Position numbers and translations under genes: made by a program | The notes under the pieces: generated by a model | The model's input: the letters and a program-made list of their open reading frames with translations, nothing else | The model's database searches: none | Told to the model about the DNA's origin: nothing | Shown here: positions 54,601 to 61,183 of the stretch, in pieces | How the letters are laid out: the number at the start of each line of letters is the position of its first letter | Position numbering within the stretch: the first letter of the stretch is position 1 | Assembly (NCBI GenBank): GCA_034003625.1 | Contig: JAVEYG010000003.1 | Coordinates: forward strand, 1-64,000 | Direction: 5' to 3' | Length of the DNA: 64,000 nt | From: GWE2-42-39 sp034003625 | Lineage (GTDB): Bacteria > Bacteroidota > Bacteroidia > Bacteroidales > Prolixibacteraceae

Positions 54601-54846
54601 ATTTACATCCACAATATCCCGGTTGTAGAGAAAGACAAAATTGCTCTGTTTTTCAATTTGAGACAAGACATCCTCAATTTTTGAATTACGGATGTCGAGG
54701 GTCAGTTGTGTACCCTGAGAAAAAACGGAGACAGCATACGTTTGAACGATGCAAAACACGAATAGAAAGATAGTTAGTTTCATAATTCGTAATAGTTTAA
54801 TGAAGTTTATCCCAACGGACAAACCATACCAATCGTTTTTTTTCAT
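51601..54846 (-). CDS. SusC/RagA-family TonB-dependent transporter with STN domain
   Basis: The 1081-residue outer-membrane receptor has a signal sequence (22-44) and a secretin/TonB N-terminal (STN) domain at about 46-115, which signals to the FecR anti-sigma. A carboxypeptidase-regulatory-like domain follows (ISGKVTDSKRLPLPGVTVVEKGTTNGTITDSDGNYSL, about 130-205). The plug begins IEEVVAIGYGSAMKKDLTSSITSV and carries IRGPSTLRG-type RGP motifs and GSRAANGVIMVTTKKG. The 22-stranded barrel ends TRSFIFGVNVDF. It imports the oligosaccharide together with SusD. The STN domain plus linked sigma/anti-sigma genes implies substrate-induced transcription. Confidence 0.96.
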   Translation of the reverse strand: MKKNDWYGLSVGINFIKLLRIMKLTIFLFVFCIVQTYAVSVFSQGTQLTLDIRNSKIEDVLSQIEKQSNFVFLYNRDIVDVNKVTDIKVEKASIENVLDKLFAGSSINYRIIDRQIVLSPEFAAQQRTISGKVTDSKRLPLPGVTVVEKGTTNGTITDSDGNYSLRNVPDNAILVFSFVGMKSQEVPAAGKQTVNLILEEETIGIEEVVAIGYGSAMKKDLTSSITSVTSENLNKAVTSNPILLLSGKVPGLNITKDGNPNSSSSIILRGPSTLRGGGAQQPLYVIDGIPGGIMPAVDDIVSIDVLKDASATAIYGSRAANGVIMVTTKKGEEGAFKVSYNAYTALETISNAYDVLSSDEYRNWISDMGLALDPVDDDGASTVWIDEITRLGFSHNNNLSLSGGNNRTTYIASVNYLGNEGIVKNTAQNRFVMRANVEQKMLNDRLKLGLTTYNSITDSKTVLEEAGNSSLFNTVYKYLPTVNIRNEDGTYREDYGAATYNPVALIEQNLGEHRSKSFMGTITAELNILKGLDYAVNASYSNGQSLGNSYMYQRSRLALNSNGLAIRNTYESESKLMETFASYKKTFGEHNVKLLGGYSWQESVSGNGFQTSSSNFVSNETLYYNLGMGNNYEGFIPDYGTTAITTLRMISGYARLNYDYKGKYLFQGTIRRDGSSAFGKNNQWGTFPSASVGWRILEEPFMQNQHIFDNLKLRAGYGISGNSIGFNPLISKLRFGQSGVSLYDGAFIKGIIPTQNENPDLKWEVTKMLNVGIDFSVFKGRLSGTIEYYEKNTEDLLWTYTVSSTEYYVPSYTANVGSMENKGYEVTLTAIPVQRKDFSWNSTLVLSHNKNLLTSLSNDRFQVEYIYLGAVGNHGQSGMNSQILQEGYPVGQFYTWKYAGPDENGQSQFYKEDGTLTTSPLTTDRHYAGNAQPKLIGGWHNTISYRNFTLDFLLRGVTGNKIMNVTLSNLNYPGEATHYNQHRMVLESSAIDINAPYTSTRYLEKGDYIRMDNITLMYSFKFSNPLIKGLKVYSTVNNAFIITDYRGSDPEINMGGITPGIDDDNYYPKTRSFIFGVNVDF

Positions 54847-55078
54847 AGTTTTGTTCTGATTAATTCCTACAATTAATTAAAATTCATTTTTTAAGATGCG
54901 GGTAATGTTGGGGCATTGCCTGCATTTTGTTTTTTCGGCAAGTAACTTTGTTATTGTTACATTCCCGTTAAAGAGTGTATAATCCTGGATTAAACTGTAA
55001 TAACCTGAAATATCCGGATCATGCGGGTAACTGTAGACACTTGGTAATTTGCAAAGTTCTTTTTACATAGGCTGTATT

Positions 55079-56158
55079 TTAATGTTTGACAATCCTGTTT
55101 TTATCCTTACTGATAAGCACTTTATCTTTTGTTTCAGTTGCATCGGCCGCAAAGTTACGTTTCACGTAAGTATAGTTTATAGGCGCCGAAAGCTGAAGCA
55201 GTTCCAATATCTGATTCAGTCCTTCATCATGGAAAGTAGCGTTGTATTTATAATCTCCAAGCTCGTTACCGGACAGTTCAATTTCAATATCATACCGTCG
55301 CTGCAATATCCGGAGGATAGAACTTAGCGGAGTGTCCTTGAAAATATATTTGCCTTCTTTCCAGCAAATCAGGTGATCGATTGCTTCGTTGTTTTTAATG
55401 GAAACCGCTTTGCGGGTCCTGTTGAAATACGAAACCTGCCCTGGGTTCAGGAAATGTTCTTCGTCGTTTACCTGCAATGCCACCTTCCCTTCGACCAGGG
55501 CGACGGTAACAAAATTTTCATCGGCATACGAATTGACATTAAATTCGGTACCATACACCTTAATGGCAGGCCCAAGATTCTGGACCACAAACGGGATTTC
55601 ACTTTTTTCAATTTTAAAATATGCTTCCCCTTCGAGTCTTACTTTTCTCTTGTTCCCGCTAAATACGGCAGGATAAGTTAGTTTAGTCCCCGAATTCAAC
55701 CACGCTACCGAACCATCGGGCAATGTGACAAAACTCCTGGAACCCACCGGGGCAGAAACCGTAACTTCATTTCCACAGGCTGTACCTGTTGTCGTATCCT
55801 GCGCCAACCGGTTTTTTTCAACGATTGTCCAGGCAGTGTACACCAATAAAGGGACAAACAGGATGGCAGCTATCCGGTTCAGCCCAACAAAAAACCTGCG
55901 GATACGCGCCCCCTGGCCCATCATCCCGGATGTTTTGTTCCACAGGTACCTGATCTCCGTATCACTGATTTTTGAGGATGAAAAAGAAAGGTTTTGAACA
56001 AATTTCACCGCATCTTCAAACTCGACGGCATGTTCAGGACGATCCGTTTCCCATGCGTCCCAATGTTTTTTATTCACACAATCACGACCTTTGGCCCAAC
56101 GAATAAATTGAGTATCGGAAATTAACTGCTGAAATATATCTTTTTCTGAATGGCTCAT
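55079..56158 (-). CDS. FecR-family anti-sigma factor
   Basis: The 359-residue (from 56158; 366 if begun at 56179) inner-membrane protein has a cytoplasmic N-terminal domain with WDAWETDRPEHAVEFEDAV, one transmembrane helix (about 82-99, AAILFVPLLVYTAWTIV) and a periplasmic FecR domain (VSAPVGSRSFVTLPDGSVAWLNSGTKLTYP, VRLEGEAYFKI). A C-terminal DUF4974 domain follows (YIFKDTPLSSILRILQRRYDIEIE). It holds the sigma factor at 56204 inactive until the STN domain of SusC signals transport. It begins 25-46 nt after the sigma gene. Confidence 0.94.
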   Translation of the reverse strand: MSHSEKDIFQQLISDTQFIRWAKGRDCVNKKHWDAWETDRPEHAVEFEDAVKFVQNLSFSSSKISDTEIRYLWNKTSGMMGQGARIRRFFVGLNRIAAILFVPLLVYTAWTIVEKNRLAQDTTTGTACGNEVTVSAPVGSRSFVTLPDGSVAWLNSGTKLTYPAVFSGNKRKVRLEGEAYFKIEKSEIPFVVQNLGPAIKVYGTEFNVNSYADENFVTVALVEGKVALQVNDEEHFLNPGQVSYFNRTRKAVSIKNNEAIDHLICWKEGKYIFKDTPLSSILRILQRRYDIEIELSGNELGDYKYNATFHDEGLNQILELLQLSAPINYTYVKRNFAADATETKDKVLISKDKNRIVKH

Positions 56159-56203
56159 GCTTCTGCATTTTTTCTTCAAAGAGCAGAAACCATCATTTTA
56201 TAC

Positions 56204-56845
56204 TCATATGGCGGAAAGATTTTTCATCTTTCTCTTCTGAAAAACAGAAAAAAGGAATATTTCCACATCGGCCGTTCCTTCAATGTTCTGATGGTTTAAA
56301 TCCTTTCGGATGTTTTCGATGGCCCGGAACAACAGGTTCCGCACCGACTGGATGTTCATTCCCATTACCTGTGCTATTTCCTGAAATTCGAGTTCGTGAT
56401 TGAACCGCAGCAAAATGACCTCTCTTTGTCTTTCCGTCAGTTTTTTCAGGCTCTGGACCAACAACCGTGTTGTTTTTGAACCGGTTTCTTCCCTGACCAG
56501 AAAATCTTCAACCGAAAAATCAAAGGGTTCGGTAAGATTGTCACTTAGCGGACTTTGCTTCCTGAGTTTTTCAACCCGGTGTAAAAGTTCGTGCCGTATT
56601 GAAATGAACAGATATGCTTTGATATTATTGATTTCATTCATTTTTTGCCGTCGGTTCCAGATATTGGCAAATACATCCTGTATCGTATCTTTTACTAATT
56701 CAGCAAGAGGAACAAGTTTCAACCCATAAAAATACAGCTCGTTGTATTGATCCTGAAAAATCTCGCCCAGCAATTCGTAATCGCCCTGCCGAAACTTCTG
56801 CCATAAACCGGAAACAATATTATGAGGCTGATCCGGATTTTCCAT
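56204..56845 (-). CDS. ECF-type RNA polymerase sigma factor (FecI-like)
   Basis: The 213-residue protein has region 2 (YNELYFYGLKLVPLAELVKDTIQDVFANIWNRR, with the DxxQDVFxxxW core) and region 4 (LTERQREVILLRFNHELEFQEIAQVMGMNIQSVRNLLFRAIENIRK). It directs transcription of the susCD-led locus under FecR control. It has a short extra tail of about 25 residues (EGTADVEIFLFSVF). A promoter signature recognised by this sigma in front of susC could not be assigned by eye. Confidence 0.94.
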   Translation of the reverse strand: MENPDQPHNIVSGLWQKFRQGDYELLGEIFQDQYNELYFYGLKLVPLAELVKDTIQDVFANIWNRRQKMNEINNIKAYLFISIRHELLHRVEKLRKQSPLSDNLTEPFDFSVEDFLVREETGSKTTRLLVQSLKKLTERQREVILLRFNHELEFQEIAQVMGMNIQSVRNLLFRAIENIRKDLNHQNIEGTADVEIFLFSVFQKRKMKNLSAI

Positions 56846-56948
56846 ATTCCTAATTTTAAGATAAATTTAATATTTCTGTATAAAAGAACAGAAAATCTTC
56901 GGGATTTCAGAAATTGGAATTCATCAATTTATGCTGCCCGGTTTTTAT

Positions 56949-57863
56949 TCACAAGGTTTTCAATGCGTTTTTTGTCCGATCTATATAATTGTCTATCTGA
57001 TCTGTATGTTCGAAACCGACAATCATCATATCAACGGTACCAAGCCCTAATACAAATTTCAGGGCATCATCTATTTTCTGACTGTCGTTTTGATATTTGC
57101 CGTCGCCAATCAGTTTCATTCCGATCACTCCTTTCCCCGACTCATGAAGCTGCGCTATGACCTGCACCACTTCTTCCGGCTCCGGTTTGTCCATTGCAAT
57201 TCCATACGGGTTAATCCGAACATGGATCACATCGACCCACGGACTTTCCAGTGCTTCTTTCATGGCATCGATAGAATGAACAGAAACTCCGTGAGCGCGC
57301 ACAATCCCCTTATCTTTCAGTTTATCGAGCAGTTCCATCTGCCGTTTCTGAGTATCTGTCCATGTAGATTCTACCATGCAGTGAATCTGTACCAGATCAA
57401 TATAATCCGTTCCCAGTTCCCTGCGAAAACGATCTACCACCACATCGGCATCGGGCCGTTCCTGTTCCGGGATTCCACCCGGGCGCACCCATATTTTTGA
57501 ACAAATGGTAATTTTTTCACGGTCCATATCGTGAAGGGCTTCCTTCATTACAGGATGCGTACCATACGTGTCGGCACAATCAAAAAACCGTATTCCGTGA
57601 TCGTATGCATGCCTGATCACCCTGATTGCAGAATCTTTTCCTCCCCGGGTAAGAGCCGATGAGCGCAGGCCTCCGTGAACACCTGTCCCGATACCGATCA
57701 GGCTTGTTTCCAGGCCCGATCGTCCGAGTTTAACAAGTTGCACCGGATCGGCGGAGTATACGGGTTTGCCTGATGCAAACACAGGAGCATTAAAAAGGAG
57801 ATGGGCTGTTCCCAACGACAATGCAGCAACAAACTTTCTGCGATTCAATCCGGTAGTCTCCAT
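56949..57863 (-). CDS. Aldo/keto reductase with Tat-type signal
   Basis: The 304-residue protein has a twin-arginine-like leader (GLNRRKFVAALSLGTAHLL) and a full AKR barrel. The catalytic tetrad is Asp and Tyr in FFDCADTYGTHP, Lys in ITICSKIW and His in DLVQIHCM. It reduces or oxidises a carbonyl/sugar in the periplasm with a prebound NADP cofactor. It lies 103 nt upstream of the sigma gene on the same strand, so it may be the first gene of the locus or an independent neighbour. Confidence 0.87.
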   Translation of the reverse strand: METTGLNRRKFVAALSLGTAHLLFNAPVFASGKPVYSADPVQLVKLGRSGLETSLIGIGTGVHGGLRSSALTRGGKDSAIRVIRHAYDHGIRFFDCADTYGTHPVMKEALHDMDREKITICSKIWVRPGGIPEQERPDADVVVDRFRRELGTDYIDLVQIHCMVESTWTDTQKRQMELLDKLKDKGIVRAHGVSVHSIDAMKEALESPWVDVIHVRINPYGIAMDKPEPEEVVQVIAQLHESGKGVIGMKLIGDGKYQNDSQKIDDALKFVLGLGTVDMMIVGFEHTDQIDNYIDRTKNALKTL

Positions 57864-57881
57864 AGAAAATAATTTAGCATG

Positions 57882-57904
57882 TTTACATTAAAAACAAATG
57901 TAAA
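57882..57904. promoter_or_regulatory. Inverted repeat upstream of the aldo/keto reductase
   Basis: TTTACATT (57882-57889) and AATGTAAA (57897-57904) form perfect 8-bp arms with a 7-nt spacer, 19 nt upstream of the start at 57863. It is a candidate operator in the 188-nt gap after clpB, where the promoter of this gene must lie. Confidence 0.4.
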
Positions 57905-58051
57905 GGGAAATTAGTTGAATTTCTATGGAATCAGATCAAAAATTAAAATAAAAGCGATTACCCGACCCGGGAAAATTATTTCTCCGTACCAAACAGTTAC
58001 AAAAACCATACGATGAAAAACGGGTGTCTCTCTATCCCAAAATGTGTATTA

Positions 58052-60637
58052 CTAATTTCTGAAAATCAATTCTTCGTCGGCTACATCAATTACTATGGGT
58101 TTCCCCTTTGCAATTTTACCTTCTAATATGGTTTTCGACAACTCGTTCAGAATATATTTCTGAAGCAGGCGTTTTACCGGGCGTGCCCCGTATTGCGGGT
58201 CGTAGCCAACTGCGCCAATCCAGTCGGTGGCCGCTTCGGTAATTTGAATGGAAACATCTTGTTTTTCGAGCCGTTCCACAATGCGGTTGAATTGCAGGCG
58301 CACAATTTCCCGGACATCGGCTTTAGTTAGCGGCGTGAATACAATGGTTTCATCAATCCGGTTCAGAAACTCTGGTCGGATAGTCCGTTTCAGCAACTCA
58401 AACAACTGCTCGCGCGTTTCTTCCAGAACCTTAGCCCGGTTGGCCTCGTTCATCCGGTCGAAATTATCCTGAATGAGAGGAGAGCCAAGGTTTGACGTCA
58501 TGATAATAATGGTATTCCTGAAATTTACCACCCGTCCTTTGTTGTCGGTCAGGCGGCCATCGTCGAGGACCTGGAGCAGCACATTGAACACTTCGGGGTG
58601 CGCTTTTTCAATTTCATCGAACAGCACAACTGAGTAAGGTTTCCGGCGCACCGCTTCGGTCAGCTGGCCGCCTTCGTCATATCCAACGTATCCCGGAGGC
58701 GAACCAATCAGTCGGGTCACCGAAAATTTTTCCTGGTATTCCGACATGTCGATGCGGGTCATCATGTTTTCGTCGTCGAACAGAAATTCGGCCAGGGCTT
58801 TGGCCAGTTCGGTTTTTCCGACCCCTGTGGTGCCGAGAAAGATGAATGAACCAATCGGGCGTTTTTCATCCTGAAGCCCGGCACGGCTGCGGCGTACTGC
58901 ATCGGCCACGGCATGAATGGCCTCGTTTTGGCCAACTACCCGCTGGTGCAATTCGTCTTCGAGATGGAGCAATTTATCGCGTTCGCTCTGGAGCATCCGG
59001 GAAACCGGGATGCCGGTCCAGCGCGAAACGACTTCCGAAATATCTTCGGCGTCCACTTCTTCCTTGATCATGGCTTCCGACTTCATTTTGGCCAATTCGC
59101 CTTTTATGCGTTCAATTTCGTTTTCGGCGTCTTTAATTTTTCCATACCTGATTTCGGCAACGCGGCCAAAATCTCCTGCACGTTCAGCCTGTTCGGCTTC
59201 AAATTTCAGGTTTTCGATGTCGGCTTTGTTTTTCTGGATACCGTCGATCAACGATTTTTCGGTTTGCCATTGCGCCCGGTATTTCGATTGTTCGTCTTTC
59301 AGGTTGGCAATTTCTTCGTTCAATTTTGAAAGTTTCGCATCGTCTTTTTCGCGTTTGATAGCTTCGCGTTCAATTTCCAGTTGTTTGATACGGCGTTCAA
59401 TTTCGTCGAGTTCTTCCGGCACCGAATCCATTTCCAACCGTAATTTAGCCGCGGCTTCATCCATCAGGTCAATGGCTTTATCGGGCAGAAAACGGTCGGA
59501 AATATAGCGTTGCGACAATTCAACCGAAGCGATAATTGCCTCATCTTTAATGCGTACTTTATGATGGGTTTCATAGCGTTCTTTCAAACCCCGTAGAATT
59601 GAGATGGCGCTCAGCGTGTCGGGTTCGTCCACCATCACGATCTGGAAACGGCGTTCCAGCGCTTTGTCTTTTTCAAAATATTTTTGGTATTCGTTCAGTG
59701 TCGTAGCGCCAATCGCACGCAGGTCTCCCCGGGCCAGGGCCGGTTTCAGTATATTGGCGGCATCCATTGCCCCCTCGCTTTTCCCCGCCCCAACAAGCGT
59801 ATGTATTTCATCGATAAAAAGAATAATCTCGCCATTTGCCTGCACCACTTCGTTGACTACGGCTTTCAGGCGTTCTTCAAATTCGCCTTTGTATTTTGCG
59901 CCGGCAATCAGGGCGCCCATGTCGAGCGAAAATAACTGTTTCGATTTGAGGTTTTCTGGGACATCGCCACGTACAATACGGTGGGCCAGCCCCTCGGCAA
60001 TGGCCGTTTTACCGGTTCCCGGTTCTCCGATCAGGATCGGGTTGTTTTTGGTACGGCGGGTCAGGATTTGCAGGATACGGCGGATTTCGTCGTCGCGGCC
60101 AATCACCGGGTCGAGTTTGCCTTCGTGTGCCCGTTCATTCAGGTTGACGGCAAAACGGCTCAGCGAATTGAATTTATCTTCGGCAGTCTGGCTATCGGCC
60201 TTGGCGCCTTTGCGCAATTCCTGAATGGCTGCTTCCAGTTCTTTTTGTGCAACTCCGCTATTTTTCAATAAACTGCTGACCGTGCCGCCCGTTTCGAGCA
60301 AAGCCAGAAGAATATGTTCCACCGACACAAACTGGTCGCCCATTTTTTGTGCAATGCCAATCGATTTTTGCAGACTGCGGTTGGCATCGTTCGATAAATA
60401 CGGTTCGGCGCCTGTTACTTTCGGGTACGAATCGATGATTTTATCAAGCGCCTGTTGTAACATACTTACATTTACCCCGAGTTTCTTTAACAGAAAACCT
60501 GTTGTATTTTCAGCAGCCTGAAGCAAGCCTTTTAACAGATGGCCTGTTTCAATAGCTTGTTGGGTGTTCCCTTGAGCAACAACAAAAGCCTGCTGTACAG
60601 CCTCCTGCGATTTTATGGTAAAATTGTTAAAATTCAT
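58052..60637 (-). CDS. clpB: ATP-dependent disaggregase ClpB
   Basis: The 861-residue Hsp100 chaperone starts at MNFNNFTIKSQEAVQQ (60637). The upstream extension to 60670 is not conserved. It has a Clp-N repeat domain (1-145) and AAA1 with Walker A GEPGTGKTAI and Walker B LFIDEIHTLVGAG. The coiled-coil M-domain follows (about 405-525, EELDEIERRIKQLEIEREAIKRE), then AAA2 with GTTGVGKTELAKALAE and VLFDEIEKAHPEVFN, and a C-terminal D2-small domain. It solubilises aggregated proteins with DnaK. It is a single-gene unit that reads away from ppdK. Confidence 0.97.
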   Translation of the reverse strand: MNFNNFTIKSQEAVQQAFVVAQGNTQQAIETGHLLKGLLQAAENTTGFLLKKLGVNVSMLQQALDKIIDSYPKVTGAEPYLSNDANRSLQKSIGIAQKMGDQFVSVEHILLALLETGGTVSSLLKNSGVAQKELEAAIQELRKGAKADSQTAEDKFNSLSRFAVNLNERAHEGKLDPVIGRDDEIRRILQILTRRTKNNPILIGEPGTGKTAIAEGLAHRIVRGDVPENLKSKQLFSLDMGALIAGAKYKGEFEERLKAVVNEVVQANGEIILFIDEIHTLVGAGKSEGAMDAANILKPALARGDLRAIGATTLNEYQKYFEKDKALERRFQIVMVDEPDTLSAISILRGLKERYETHHKVRIKDEAIIASVELSQRYISDRFLPDKAIDLMDEAAAKLRLEMDSVPEELDEIERRIKQLEIEREAIKREKDDAKLSKLNEEIANLKDEQSKYRAQWQTEKSLIDGIQKNKADIENLKFEAEQAERAGDFGRVAEIRYGKIKDAENEIERIKGELAKMKSEAMIKEEVDAEDISEVVSRWTGIPVSRMLQSERDKLLHLEDELHQRVVGQNEAIHAVADAVRRSRAGLQDEKRPIGSFIFLGTTGVGKTELAKALAEFLFDDENMMTRIDMSEYQEKFSVTRLIGSPPGYVGYDEGGQLTEAVRRKPYSVVLFDEIEKAHPEVFNVLLQVLDDGRLTDNKGRVVNFRNTIIIMTSNLGSPLIQDNFDRMNEANRAKVLEETREQLFELLKRTIRPEFLNRIDETIVFTPLTKADVREIVRLQFNRIVERLEKQDVSIQITEAATDWIGAVGYDPQYGARPVKRLLQKYILNELSKTILEGKIAKGKPIVIDVADEELIFRN

Positions 60638-60790
60638 AGTCGTTTCCTTTTGGTGATACAATTCTAACAACCGGTGACCGTCAATATTTCTGCCAGTCGT
60701 AAACGGAATGACATTTTGGCTTTAAATAATTGATATACATGAAGTTTTATCGGGAGAAGAAAAGGGAAAAGAAATTCTGGCAGTATTAAA

Positions 60791-60822
60791 TAAACAAGGA
60801 TGGCCTTTGCCATCCTTGTTTA
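60791..60822. terminator. Perfect 14-bp hairpin upstream of a micro-ORF
   Basis: TAAACAAGGATGGC pairs exactly with GCCATCCTTGTTTA around a CTTT loop. Neither side has a strong T-run: minus-strand TTTAATACT, plus-strand CCTAACCA. It may block read-through between the divergent units or be a leader structure for the following small ORF. Confidence 0.45.
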
Positions 60823-60843
60823 CCTAACCAAACCTATTTCTCT

Positions 60844-60903
60844 ATGAAAAAATTTTACTTGTACTTCTTGCTTGTTACGATACAAATGTACAGCGACAAA
60901 TAG
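60844..60903 (+). CDS. 19-residue ORF resembling a truncated signal peptide
   Basis: ATG 60844 opens MKKFYLYFLLVTIQMYSDK and stops at TAG 60901. The Lys-Lys then hydrophobic pattern is that of a signal-peptide start. It comes 21 nt after a perfect hairpin and a CCTAACCAAACC stretch like those often seen before exported-protein genes in this phylum. It may be a remnant of a lost exported-protein gene or a leader peptide. Real translation is uncertain. Confidence 0.25.
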   Translation: MKKFYLYFLLVTIQMYSDK

Positions 60904-61183
60904 TTAACACGTATGAACCAAAGTTAAAGAATGTTAATATTTTAGCCGCTCCAGAATAAGCCTCCAGGCTTCGGAAAATGAAAATCCGCCCGTTCCTCGG
61001 GCAGTCCGGCATTTCCACGCTAAACTTTTTGATCGCCGGGAGTGTTATTACTTTTTCCATTTAAATACGGTTTATCTAAACAATTTTTAAATGCTTTAAT
61101 AATTTGAAAATATAAATTACATTCGCAAAATAATACTCATCAGATAGATAGTCACTAACCATTTTATAATTAAATGCTCAAAT

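Larger units (their letters stand above)
60638..61183. other. Divergent intergenic region between clpB and ppdK
   Basis: This 546-nt spacer must hold both promoters. Upstream of clpB are two related CTG(C/G)CAGAA blocks in opposite orientation on the plus strand (60686-60696 and 60772-60783). They could be stress-regulatory sites, but this is weak. A perfect 14-bp hairpin (60791-60822) and a 19-codon ORF (60844-60903) lie in the middle. The AT-rich 120 nt before ppdK has no exact TAnnTTTG box (closest AATAATTTG near 61100). No other gene is supported. Confidence 0.5.

Noticed and set aside
59604..60224. 206-codon plus-strand frame opposite clpB
   Set aside because: Ser/Arg-rich antisense of the conserved ClpB AAA1 domain, not a gene.
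60875..61060. 61-residue minus-strand frame (MEKVITLPAIKKF...) upstream of ppdK
   Set aside because: It shows no family resemblance or signal, overlaps the micro-ORF region and has a weak start context. Treated as chance or decayed sequence.
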